Positions 12,101 to 21,922 of a stretch of 64,000 nucleotides of DNA are shown piece by piece. The notes beneath the pieces are model-generated. The model had not been told where the DNA came from and did not search any database. It saw nothing but the letters and a program-made list of their open reading frames with translations. The translations under genes and the position numbers were made by a program. Source of the DNA: Alligator mississippiensis (taxonomy: Eukaryota > Chordata > Crocodylia > Alligatoridae); the NCBI RefSeq assembly GCF_030867095.1, contig NC_081829.1, positions 54,640,491 to 54,704,490 of the forward strand. Direction: 5' to 3'. Each line of letters starts with the position of its first letter. The stretch's first letter is position 1.

Positions 12101-13351
12101 CAGTCTCGGATCTTTCTACGGGCTACCTCAGTGTCCCTTACCCTGTCCAAGACATCGTACACAGGCACCCAGTCTCGCCCTAATAACATCTCACATGCTA
12201 ATCGCGGTACCACCCCAACTAGGAGTTCTCCTTGATGTTCCATCACCCTGAGGCGAACCCACTGGCGCTCGACTAGTCGGGACTCCCCATGGAGACAAGC
12301 TATCCTCACGGGGTGGGCCCCCTGCCGGCCCTGTGGCCCTACCAGATCTGACCTCACCAGTGACTAGGCACACCCTGAATCCAGGGTCGCTTGCACAGGG
12401 CGACCCTCCACCCAGGCCTTCATGACTGGGCAACTCCAGGCTGCATTCTCCTCCCCGATCGCATAGCTACAGTCCATTGGTTTGCCCGATTCCGGACCCC
12501 TCCGTTTTTCGGTTGAGGCTCTCGACCTGTCGGTAGGGATCCAGCGCTCCACCGCTTGGTTTGGGCATTCTCTAGAAAAATGGCCGTTACGGCCACACCG
12601 GAAGCACACGGTTTCCCTGGTAGCCCCCCGACTCAGCGGCTTCCGGCGCTCCGGCTCTTTGGGGCTCCCCGGGAAGTACCCTGGGCTCCGCCTCTCTCGA
12701 GGGTAGCTGGCCTCCGAGACCGTGAACGCCTCCGCCAGCTTTAGGGCTTCATTGCAGGTGCGTGGGGTGTGCTGCCGGACCCAACGTTGTGTCCATTCTT
12801 CCAGGTCGTTTTGGAACTGTTCGAGCACGATTTGATCTGCCAGGGCTTCTCGGTCCTGTCCGGCTGGGCTCACCCACTTATCTAGCAGGTCCCTCAATAG
12901 TTATAATAGCACTCTGGGTCATCTCTCGTCAGACCCCTTTTTGGCCCAGAATAGGTGACGGTAGTGCTCCGGGTTTATTTCCAGCCTGTATAGGATGGCC
13001 TGCTTCACTAGCTCGTAGTCCTGGGCATCCTCTCTCGAGAGGGCCCGATAAGCGGCCTGGGCCTTGCCAACGACCAGGGCGCCCAACTGGCTAGCCCAAC
13101 AGCTCTGATCGAGCCCTGTCATGAGGGCGTGCCGCTCAAAGGCTTCAATGTAAGCTTCCGGGTCGTCATCTTTTGGGCATCTTAAAGGAAGCTAGGCCAT
13201 GCCGAAACCAATCTTGTTGCCTACCCATCATCTGTTGTTGGGAGTCCAGGATCTGAGCTAGAACCTGTAGGTTCTGCCCCAGGACATCGACGGGGCCTGT
13301 AGCCGCGGGTTGCATGTTGGCGTAGGGATCCACGTTGGGGTCCTCCATGTT

Positions 13352-13367
13352 CCCGGCCAATGCACCA
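13352..13367 (-). other. Primer binding site for tRNA-Gly(GCC)
   Basis: Plus strand CCCGGCCAATGCACCA is identical to the 3' end (with CCA) of vertebrate tRNA-Gly(GCC) as I know it. On the element's sense strand this is a 16-nt primer site, three bases inside the 5' LTR. Confidence 0.9.
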
Positions 13368-13495
13368 CGTTGTGCCCGCCTCCGCTCGACCAGGCGCTCC
13401 CGGGCTGCTCTAGCCCGGGTGGCCGTTCTCGCTGGCCACAAGCTCACGAGAGGGCCCCGGGAGGTGCCTCGGGTGGTGACGGGAGGCCCCCTAAC

Positions 13496-13508
13496 CTCGC
13501 CTGCCACG
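13496..13508 (-). other. U5 box complementary to tRNA-Gly(GCC) anticodon arm
   Basis: Plus strand CTCGCCTGCCACG is identical to the anticodon arm of tRNA-Gly(GCC), so the element RNA is complementary to it. It lies 128 nt upstream of the primer site in element sense. The other LTR of the pair has one mismatch (8009-8021). Confidence 0.6.
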
Positions 13509-14468
13509 ACTTTGAATGTAATCTCAGTGGTGGGGGTCTCCATTAATGCTGCCTCCTGGGGTCGTTGCGCCTTCGGCAGGCACTCACGGGACTCCGACCT
13601 CCCCTACACCCCGGCCAATCGCCACCTGCTGCTGCTGGTCTTCTAGTGGCCTTCCTCAGGGGGCCCCGGCGTGTTTCCGGTCCTGTGCCTCCCGGTGGTC
13701 CCCACTCCAGAGAACCAAGCTTCCCAGGCTGGAGTCCGCCTTGAGGGTTTCACACCCCCTGATTCCCTGCTGCCCCTAGCCTATACTGACCCGAGGCCAC
13801 TGCAACACAAAATGAGAGGAGAGCCTAAAGGAAAGCGAACAACAAAACAGAAAGTCGAGCCCTTCTATCACGCCTAGCCCGGAATCTGACCTGGGTGCCT
13901 AAGCCCCGATCGACAGGCTGCCCTGGCTCAGAGTCCGTTGGGTGGCTTAAGGCCACCGACTCCCCCGGGAGTCTACTCTCCAGGACTGTGGCTCCAGCTC
14001 TCTGGGAGCCTCGTATCCGGCGTTCACTCCCTTGCCGGTCCCACTGCCGGTTCCTCCGCCGGCCCATCTGTCAGCTCTCTCGCCGAGTCCGCTGCTGGTT
14101 TCCTCACCGGCTACGCTGCCCGCTCCTTTACCGGATCCTTAGCTGGTTCCTTCTCTAGTCTTGCTGCCAACGTCGTCTCCACCTTCTCCGTCGGCTCCTT
14201 TAAGAACACAGCTCTCTCTGCTGTAGCTGCAGCTTTCTTCGCCGGCCCCTTTAACGGTGCGGCTCTCGCTGCTGCAGCTGCCGTTGCCGACGTCGCTGCC
14301 GTTGCCACGACTTCCCCCGTTGGGCTGGGTACATGGGCCCCGCGGGCGCGGGTCCCGCTCTTGGGGTTCCCTGTGGGCTTTCCCCACTTCCCTTCTGGCC
14401 CCGCTTCCAGGGCCGCCTTTTATCTCTGCCGGGCAGCGTCTCCCGCCGGCGTTGCCCGGCCCCAGCTG

Positions 14469-14551
14469 TATATAAGTGCGGCTTACAAACTGCGCTGGCA
14501 GTCTCGTCGCGCACGTGTCCCTGCCTGTCCCGGCCTCTGCGTGGGGTAAGT
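14469..14551 (+). promoter_or_regulatory. Antisense LTR promoter candidate with splice donor toward MYPN
   Basis: TATATAAG (14469-14476) is a canonical TATA box on the plus strand, opposite to the element. A start about 30 bp on would give a short exon of about 47 nt ending at a strong donor GG/GTAAGT (14546-14551). The donor is also present in the other LTR (9097-9102, GAG/GTAAGT), which has CATATAAG as TATA-like box. The next good acceptor seen downstream is that of the first MYPN coding exon (ends 15568), 1.0 kb away. Motifs are seen; use is inference. Confidence 0.4.
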
Positions 14552-14620
14552 AAATGGTTACTTCCCCCCTGGTTCGGCCCCGGGGTACCCTTCTAACCCC
14601 AGCGTCCCTGGGACACAGTG

Positions 14621-14900
14621 CATTTAATTATGGTGCCCATGGGTGTCTTTACATATGATCCAACATCACGTGTATTCAGTGTCCCTCACTTCAAAATGGT
14701 GTCAGGGGCACTTTAGCTAAAGTTGTTTGACAAGTTTTAGTTAAAGCACCCCTGCTGCCATTTTGAAGCATGGGGATGCTAAATACATGTGACGCAAAGG
14801 CTACTGGAGACACTCCAGCAGACTTGATTAATCGAGTCTGTTCCATGTGCTAATTAGCACGCATTGAAGCAGGCGTCCAGTACATCTGTAGGTGCCCCAC
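14621..14900. mobile_element. Hairpin MITE, TTCAAAATGG family
   Basis: Two arms, about 14663-14715 and 14737-14795, are imperfect inverted copies of each other (TGTATTCAGTGT, TTCAAAATGG, AGGGGCACTTTA and complements). The same arm sequence builds the larger palindrome at 21923-22500. Outer words GGGTGTCTTTACATATGA (14644 on) and the inverted ACATCTGTAGGTGCCCC (to about 14899) are probable degenerate ends. Confidence 0.55.
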
Positions 14901-15568
14901 GACTCTAAGAAAGGGGTTTAAGTAGCTAGTAACACAAAGGACGATCAAGTTGAAGTATACGATAGAGGTCCATTTTTCTTTATTTTACATATTTAATTTA
15001 CAAAATGAGTATCCTGCATCATCTTATCCACAATGTAAGATGTTCATAATTTGGCACATTAATTGCACACTGAGAATCTGAGTAAAGTGTACTAGATGTT
15101 GTACCTGCATTTTCCTGTAATGCAATATCTTTTAGGAGTTTTCAATGAAAAATTATTTTGCATATTTTTATCTCCTCAAGATGATTTTGTGAGGTCAAAA
15201 GATTTATTGTCTCTCAGTGATGTGCAGATTAAATTTCCTCAATTTAAAAGTATTGTAATTTTCCCCTGATTGCCAGTTCTTCATAAGTCTTTCTGGCTCT
15301 TACATAACCAACATTTTGCAATTTTAACTGAGTTACAATTCTGTTTATGGTATGTTACCTGAAATAGAATACAAGAGATTATTCCAGAGCCTCTTTAACT
15401 CTGCAAGACTGCCAAGAGTAAAAAGTAATAAAAAATATTTTACCTAGTAAAGTTGCATGTCTGAACCTGAATATACACAGAAGCAACTTTATTTAAAAAG
15501 AAGGGGCCATATTTGCAGCTAATTTTCAGCATGCAAGGGCACTTAAAACACTGTATTCTGCTTTTCAG
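14901..15568. other. Intron 1 end, AT-rich, no repeat recognised
   Basis: Ordinary AT-rich intron sequence leading to the acceptor before MYPN exon; pyrimidine-rich tract at about 15555-15566. Confidence 0.5.
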
Positions 15569-15630
15569 AGGCCTATATAACTCTGTGCTGTTGATGAGGC
15601 GTGGTCCTATTTGTCCTTTCTGTTGACAGC
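15569..15630 (+). other. MYPN: Probable 5'UTR part of MYPN first coding exon
   Basis: A TTCTGCTTTTCAG acceptor ends at 15568, so 15569-15630 is probably spliced leader just upstream of the ATG. A competing acceptor (pyrimidine-rich tract ending GACAG) ends at 15629 and would place the exon edge one base before the ATG. Only transcript data can choose. The true 5' untranslated exon 1 was not recognised in 1-15568 and probably lies upstream of the window. Confidence 0.5.
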
Positions 15631-16550
15631 ATGCAAGACGACAGTTTAGAAACTTCTACTTCAATATCTCAACTTCTGAGAGAGAGTTATTTAGCTGACA
15701 CTAAACATCAAGGGAACAGTGAAAGAAGTAGATCAGAACCATCTCCACACACTATCCATTATGGCAATACTTCTGGGAATTCAGATGAGGTAACTGCCCA
15801 AGATGACCTTCCAGATCTCTCTGCCTTTCTGAGCCAAGAAGAGTTAGATGAAAGTGTAAATCTGGCAAGACAAGCAATTGATCAGAATCCACCTGAAAGT
15901 AAGCAGGATGAACAACTGACATATTATCCCTCTGATCAGCTGAAAAACTCTGTGAGAAAAGTTTCAAATAAACAAGTGGCCCAGTCTACAGCTTTGCCAA
16001 CTTCAGACAATGCTCTGCACTCAAACTTCTGTCATGATCATGTCAGTGGTTCCAAGAAGAGCTCTCAGGATCTAAAGAAACAACAGCTTCCTTCTGAAGC
16101 TGAATCAAAGAAAGAATTCCTAAATAAGGCAGCAGATTTTATTGAAGAGCTTTCCTCACTTTTCAAAGCACATAATTCAGAAAGAATAAGACCTAGAACA
16201 TGCAAAAACTACAGGAGCAAACTTGATTCTAAAAACAAGGATGCTCAAAAAGGTAGCTCTAGTTTCCCAACTCTATCAGAAAACAGAGAGAGACTTTCTA
16301 TTCCAACACCTGAAGACTCTGACAATAACTCAGAGCATGCACTTGAAAAAACAGATGATCAACAAGAGGCAAACTCTGAAGCTATGAATCAATTGGCAAA
16401 CACGGAGTCAGCACCTACATCCTTCTATTCTGATGAGCCTATTGGACAACCACCACGCTTTACTCAGAAACTGAAGAGCAGGGAAGTTCCTGAAGGAACC
16501 AAAGTGCAATTGGACTGCATTGTAGTAGGAATTCCAGCACCTGAAGTCAG
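15631..16550 (+). CDS. MYPN: Myopalladin, first coding exon (residues 1-306 plus 2 nt)
   Basis: Myopalladin tethers alpha-actinin, nebulin/nebulette and the repressor CARP (ANKRD1) at the muscle Z-line and I-band. The translation starts MQDDSLETSTSISQLLRESY, which I recognise from human MYPN. Two strongly conserved blocks follow: residues 57-80 (QDDLPDLSAFLSQEELDES and on) and residues 160-192 (KKEFLNKAADFIEELSSLFK and on). From residue 274 (PPRFTQKL) the first Ig domain begins, with its first cysteine at about 296. The frame stays open upstream to a GTG at 15601, but the ATG at 15631 matches the family start. A good acceptor (pyrimidine tract then CAG) ends at 15568, which would leave a 62-nt leader in this exon; a second CAG ends at 15629. 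The donor after 16550 is GTAAAC, weak at +5. The exon ends in phase 2, splitting an Arg codon completed at 35183. Confidence 0.96.
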
Positions 16551-18536
16551 GTAAACATATTCGACTCTTGCCATTTTGCATTATGATAATGGTAGGTATA
16601 TGCTCCACCGTGCTAAAATATATTTTATGGTAATTTATAGAAGCAATTCTTGGTTTTTGGTTATTACCATTGACTAGAAATAAATCCAGCTGTCTTCTTT
16701 AAACTATCCAGAAAGTTATTGCCATTTTAATTTAAGACATTTAAGGACAATTTTTCCTTTAAATTTTAGAGCACAGTTGTTAAAGAGGCAAGTCTTCTGC
16801 AATTAAATCGCTGAGAAAGGTATTTTCAGCTTGTTCACTATGAAGATTTGCTCAGTTTCCATAAAAGAAATAATCTATGTTAATGATGATGAGTAAGAAG
16901 TAAGAAAACATTTAAATTGAAAATGTACAGGATTGCATAAGCAAGAGACTTTTTAAAATTACAAAATACGTATATCAATAAGAGATTAAAAATCCCCGCA
17001 GAGCCAGAAACACCTCAATACCAATCCAGATTCTGGCAATGATTCCTCACACTTAACTTTAGTTTCTCCATCTATAAATGTTTCAGTTAGTCACTGTTTC
17101 CACCTGCAGCTGGGGAGATATTGATGACTAAATAGGAAGTGATTGTAAAGATTTTTGGAAATTAAATATAGGTCGGGTGGGAAACGGATTATTAAAATTG
17201 TCACTTTTATCCTGGAATTCTCAGTCTTCACTGGTATTTCTAAACCTAAAACTGTTAAAATATAGATTATAGGGCATTTTTTTCTTTCAGTTATGTTGGT
17301 GTAACCATATAGACTTTGATGAGGTTGTGTCAGTGTAAATACAAGGAGAATTTGATTTGTCTTCTAAGGAAATGCTATTTACTTAATTTTCTTATTAATA
17401 ACTTTAGTATTTTAAAAAAGTAGGTTAGTTGCCTACAGTTTTCTTAGATAAATCTTAGTTGCCTTCTAAAATATATTGAAGGGCCTTTCTTGTGCCTTCA
17501 GAGTTATCATTCAACACTAGGTTTATAGCTTCCCTAGTAAGTGTCATCTTCATCAAATGAAAGGCATTCAGAGATTTCTGGGGTAAAGAATTTGTCTTCT
17601 GTGCTCTCAGTCTCACTCCCCAGTGGTTGCTATCTCTCAGAAAGAAGGAGTCCTGGCAGTATGATCCTCTGTTAAGAGGAATGGAGTGAAGAGCTACAAT
17701 TCCTTTTGTTTTGGCCAGTCTTCAACTATGGAAAATCCTTCTAAAGAGGACAAAAAGAATTTCCTCCATTTATGAGAAGCCATTCTAAATGGAGATTGTC
17801 AGGCCATTTTTGTCCCCATTGAGCCTATGCTCTCAATCCCCCAAGCTAGACCATGATTTATAGTATCACAGTGAATCTTTTGCCAGATTTGTCAGTGACA
17901 GGAATGTGAATTTCCTCCAAAGGATCTGTTAGCTGTCAATAGAAGAGGCATGGTGTTCCTAAGCTGAAACTGAAGGAAAGCATCTTACTTGGGGGCAATA
18001 ACCTTCCAGCATGTTTGTTTCTTACTCAAACTCTCTGGTCTAATTAAGAGTTTGGGGGAGGGGAGTCTTTTCTTTTCTTCATAATCTGGTTGTTGCATTT
18101 ATGTCATCCAAAATGCTAAACTGAGTTCAGACCTCTGTCTGGTAGAAGAGAAACCTGCTAGAAAGGAGAATAATAAAAGGAAAGAGATTTTCCTGAAAAC
18201 AGTAGAATGGCTATACTTCCAGCCCGTATATATTCGTTTCCTGTTCTGAAGAAGTCTCTAGCTTCTAAAAAAAGGAGTTTTTGCCTAGACATTAGAAGCC
18301 ATTTTTCCCTCTTGGATGCAAACTACCATCTTGAACTGGAATACCTACATTTAGTTTGAGAATGTTTTTCTATTCTAATAGAGTTATTCTGAGTTAAGTT
18401 ACACTGGTGTAAGTTTAAATAACACCACTGCCTTCAAAAGAAGTGGCTATTGCACACATAAATGTTGTTAAACTGGGCTCTTTTTCTGATTCCTAAGACT
18501 GTATTAAGTTAGTAGTAAAAAGAGTAGAAATGACTA
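16551..18536. other. MYPN intron, no repeat recognised
   Basis: AT-rich single-copy-looking intron. No exon-like frame or terminal repeats seen. Confidence 0.5.
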
Positions 18537-18575
18537 TAGAAAGATCATTGCAAAGTGTTTCCATTGTAAATGCAT
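18537..18575. repeat. Left flanking direct repeat of fold-back element
   Basis: Starts TAGAAAGATCATTGCAAAGT and pairs in the same orientation with 20824-20862; 34 of 39 bases agree, the first 24 without mismatch. Confidence 0.7.
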
Positions 18576-18695
18576 AGTAGTGAAATTCACTTGACCAGAA
18601 ACACTGAACATGATAATATTCTGAATCTAAATTCTTGTTGAGAAATGTAAGTACTTGTCTAGAGACAGTAATAACAAGGTTAATTGGAAAATATA

Positions 18696-20143
18696 TTATA
18701 ATATAATAAAAGCCTTTGTCTATCTGTCTACGCGTCCATAATGCTCTGGGCCAACTGCACATGCGCTGCTTAGAGAGCGTGCGCTGATTGGCTATAAGGG
18801 TTATAGACAGACGGAGTGAGGGAACCACCAGTCTGCCCCCTCCCAACAGCTGGCAGGGAGGGGGGAGGCAGTGAAAAAGAGGGGAAGAAGGGAAGGGGGG
18901 AGGGCAAGGGGCGTTTCCGGTGGCAGTGCACCCCCACTGCCGCTGCACCCCCCCCACCGCTGCCCAGCCCCAACAACAGCCAGCAGAGAGGGGGAGGTGG
19001 CAGAGAGGGAGGGAGGGAGGAGAGGGGGGAGGGTGTCTTAGCCACCTGTGGAGGGTTCGGCATTGAGAGAGTGGTGGGGAGTAAAAAGGTAAGAAAAGTT
19101 TATTGACTTAACAAAAACACGACTACGTGTAGTAACAAAACAAGGACAGACAATAATAATTTGTGTTGGCAACTTATTGGCAGTCCCCTCTGATGCCTGA
19201 TATATGACAAGTTCCTCTTCTGCAAAGCTTCGCAAAGTTAGGCATCCCCGATCAGCGCTGTCTGAGGGGTACTGGGAAGGACCCCTTTAGAATGGTATTC
19301 AGTCCTTGGGCTCCTTGAGATCCACGGTCCCACTGATCCAGGTCAGCAGCTAATTAGTAGTTTCTTTTACAGAGCTGCATCTTCCTTTTAAATGATTTCT
19401 GGATGTGCCAGCTAATTTATAACTTATGAGCTATGCTGATAACTTATAGCTATTTAGAGTTTTTTATTATAATTATTTTTAGGACTGACTAATAGCAGTA
19501 CAAGCCTTGCATTTTTTTGATAAGGTTAATTTTAATTACACTACAAAGCTTACCACTACTTTTATAAGGCCTTGCTAAATTTACTAGGCCTCATTACTAC
19601 ATACGAGGCTTTATTACATCTTTGACTTTAATTAGGCTTTTAATAACAACATATAGCTTAATATCTGAATAAATGACAGAAAAACACTTGGCCTGATTTT
19701 TACAGTGTTTAGCAAGCACCTTAGACACAATTTTTAGCTGTTACACAGGGGAGGCAGGGAGGGGGAACATGTTGCGTGCTGCCAGGTGTTGGAGGCTGCC
19801 ACTGCATGCAAGCTCCCCTCCCCCCCCCCATTCCTGGGAGCTGCCAGTGGCACAGAGTGGAGTGGCAGGGGATGAGGGGGCGCATGGGGCCAAACCTGGA
19901 GCGACAGGGGGCGGGGGAGGCCACAGGGCCAGAGGTGGGGGTGGGGGAGATGTGGGGGGTGGGGATGCACATGGGGATGGAGGCAGGGGGGTAGGGGGGT
20001 GCAAAGGGCCAAATGCAGGGGGTAGGGGGGATGCAGGGGGAGACACATGGGGCCAGAGGCAGACCAGCAGCACCACAGGACACTGGGTGGCAGTGCTCCA
20101 TCCCCACCCCTGCCCCCCGTCATTCATGACTGCAATTTGCTAG
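18696..20143 (+). mobile_element. Helitron-like non-autonomous insert
   Basis: The uninterrupted opposite arm of the fold-back element shows the empty site: AAAATATA/TATTATTAATAAAG. Against it the insert lies between A and T, with no target duplication, and ends GCAATTTGCTAG. A small perfect stem GTCAT-TC-ATGAC (20119-20130) precedes the CTAG end by nine bases. The 5' part (TATAATAAAAGCCTTTGTCT) resembles Helitron 5' ends, though a leading TC is not visible. The interior is two GC-rich blocks (18800-19085, 19745-20125) around an AT-rich block. No Rep/helicase coding sequence. Confidence 0.55.
19088..19750 (-). mobile_element. Possible solo LTR inside the Helitron-like insert
   Basis: An AT-rich block with sharp composition edges. 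On the minus strand it would begin TGTAACAGCTAAAAATTG (plus-strand end GCTGTTACA at about 19746) and near its other end carries AATAAA about 20 bases before the edge (19099-19104 on plus as TTTATT). Target duplications were not found, so this is a weak call. Confidence 0.3.
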
Positions 20144-20411
20144 TATTATTAATAAAGCCCATGTGATAGTATCAGTATCTGCTAAAAGTTATCACAAACT
20201 ATGGCTTTGAAAGGTGCTCTCTAATAGTTGCATGCATGTGCTTTAAAAAAGCATCATCACTACCATTTGCCATGAACTACAGCAAATTAATTGTACAGAC
20301 AATACATGAATCCATGCCCTTTTAGAGACTCTTCTTTAGACATCTATCCAAAGTTTTATGAAGCTATGTAGCAAAGGTTAGTTCATGCTGTCAAGGTGAC
20401 TGATCCTAGGA

Positions 20412-20598
20412 CAGGGGTGGGCCAAATGCAGCCCGCAGGCCAGATGTGGCCTACCAGTCCATTCTATCCAGCCTGCGAGGCCCCTAAAAAATTTAGAAAA
20501 TTAATATTTATCTGCCCCTGGCTGCCTGTCATGCGACCCTCGATAGCTTGCCAAAACTCCGTAAGCAGCCCTCCACCCAAAATAATCGTCCACCTCTG
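20412..20598. mobile_element. Short hAT MITE with perfect 8-bp target duplication
   Basis: 187 bp with termini CAGGGGTGGGCC and (inverted) CAGAGGTGGACG. Flanks are identical TCCTAGGA at 20404-20411 and 20599-20606. Internal words (GCAGGCCAGATGTGGCC, CAGCCTGC) are shared with the 80-780 family. It sits in the loop of the fold-back element. Confidence 0.85.
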
Positions 20599-20823
20599 TC
20601 CTAGGACATGCATCCAATTATCTGAGAGCACCTTTCAAAGCCATAGTTTGTGATAACTTCTAGCACATAGTGGTACTGTCATGTGGGCTTTATTAATAAT
20701 ATATATTTTGCAATTGACCTTGTTATTACTATGTCTAGACAAGTACTTACATTTCTCAACAAGAAATTTAGATTCAGAATTTTATCATGTTCAGTGTTTC
20801 CAGTCCAGTGAATTTCATTACTG

Positions 20824-20862
20824 TAGAAAGATCATTGCAAAGTGTTTTCATCATTGATGCAT
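20824..20862. repeat. Right flanking direct repeat of fold-back element
   Basis: Direct copy of 18537-18575, directly outside the right inverted arm. Confidence 0.7.
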
Positions 20863-21922
20863 CATTCTAGGGAAAAACTACTACCCAATTATCATGGGGT
20901 AGCAAGAAAGCAAAGTGGGAGTTTGTCTGACTTTTTTTATTCAGATGCTTAGTAGAAGTTGCAACAGTTTGAGATAAAACGATCTGAATATCCTGTTATA
21001 GGCTGAAGTCTTGAACTGAGGTCTTAACTGAATTTCTCTTTCCTAGGGATGCCCAAGAGACTTAAGGGTGGGCATTGGAAGTTTCCCTAGGAGTTTGATC
21101 AGTCATACACACCACTACTTTTAACTGTAAGGACCATTCAATACAGGGAAGAAAGCCATCTACTATGGGCTACTCCAGCTGATTATTTTTCAATGTATTT
21201 GTCAACTTTTCCTGAATAATGAAGATGAATAACTTTCAGACCACGGGTTTTTCACAGATGGTTCACTTTGTCTATTCACTACTATTTTCACTGGGTGATG
21301 GCTTAGCTAATCATAGCAGAAGCTATGTTATATAAATGCTGGTATAATTAGCTTATTAAAATATTCTTAAGATGAACAGAAGATAACATAATTCCCATAT
21401 GAATTTTCAGACAAATGTTTTTGCTAAAATGTGTTAAACTTCTGGAATTCAAAAATATTTTCATGTCTGCTTAGGAGTTAAATGCACAGAACTTCAACTG
21501 TGCACCCGAGTATTGAGTCTAGTCCCTTGTGATCCACATTTGTCCACAAGATCCTCCAAAACCATCTATGGCACCATCAATGGCTTAGGCCCAGAACAAT
21601 GGCAAAAAATTAGTTCAGTTATCTTAACATATATGAATGAAATTACTCTATCAAACACAGCAAACTGTAGTTGGTACTTTGGCCAAAGTGTTCATTATGT
21701 TTAAGAAAACTATCCATCTAGTGGCAACCCTTAAAACATGTTAGTGCAGTAACATAGCATTCAGCTAGCACAAAGACAACTTTTAGCCCTTTTTTGGCCC
21801 TAAAATTGTATTTAAAAAAATAGGGAGTGTTGATGCCACTTAAATTTGTTTCTAGTTTTTTCCTCCAAAGCCAAACACCAGACCCTTTTATTTAGCTCAG
21901 CTTTTGTGCTTCCAGGACCAAC
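20863..21922. other. MYPN intron, no repeat recognised
   Basis: AT-rich, no feature seen. The open frame at 21513-21704 resembles no protein I know. Confidence 0.4.

Larger units (their letters stand above)
7884..14615 (-). mobile_element. Gmr1-like Ty3/gypsy LTR retrotransposon fossil, near full length
   Basis: A 6.7-kb minus-strand element bounded by direct LTRs (7884-9166 and 13371-14615) and a perfect 5-bp target duplication CAGTG (7879-7883 and 14616-14620). Reading on the minus strand the parts come in the order gag (about 13540-12400), protease, integrase (to about 10900), reverse transcriptase with RNase H (about 10800-9300). Integrase before RT is the Ty1/copia-like order known for Gmr1-type Ty3/gypsy elements. 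The Gag C-terminal part resembles the SCAN domain (LEQFQNDLEEWTQRWVRQHT) and is followed by a CCHC knuckle (CFRCGRNGHFSREC). The primer site fits tRNA-Gly(GCC). The reading frames are interrupted in several places (roughly four or more), so it is dead. By eye the LTRs differ by about 4% over their first 300 bp, so it is fairly young for this genome. Confidence 0.9.
13371..14615 (-). repeat. 5' LTR (element sense) of Gmr1-like fossil
   Basis: 1245 bp, direct repeat of 7884-9166. A minus-strand TATA-like box (GATAAAAGGC, about 14415-14424) fits the element's own promoter. A plus-strand TATATAAG at 14469-14476 points out of the element toward MYPN. One copy of the 51-bp unit at 14193-14243. Confidence 0.9.
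18576..20823. mobile_element. Fold-back element with two nested insertions
   Basis: The left arm (18576-18695 continuing at 20144-20242) is an inverted copy of the right arm (20602-20823), about 220 bp each with clear similarity: ATGAAATTCACT, GAAACACTGAACATGATAA, TTGTTGAGAAATGTAAGTAC, GTTATCACAAACTATGGC. The termini read AGTARTGAAATTCACT. A Helitron-like insert (18696-20143) splits the left arm and a small hAT sits in the loop. Just outside lie 39-bp direct repeats (18537-18575 and 20824-20862), identical over the first 24 bases. Superfamily not recognised. Confidence 0.65.

Noticed and set aside
13352-13367. Possible tRNA-Gly gene end
   Set aside because: Only the last 13 tRNA bases plus CCA are present, next to an LTR; it is a primer binding site.
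15601-15630. In-frame extension of the MYPN exon to a GTG
   Set aside because: It runs through the pyrimidine tract and acceptor region, and the family start MQDDS is at 15631.
19734-20127. Long Pro/Gly-rich open frames on both strands
   Set aside because: Low-complexity G/C runs inside the Helitron-like insert; no conserved residues.
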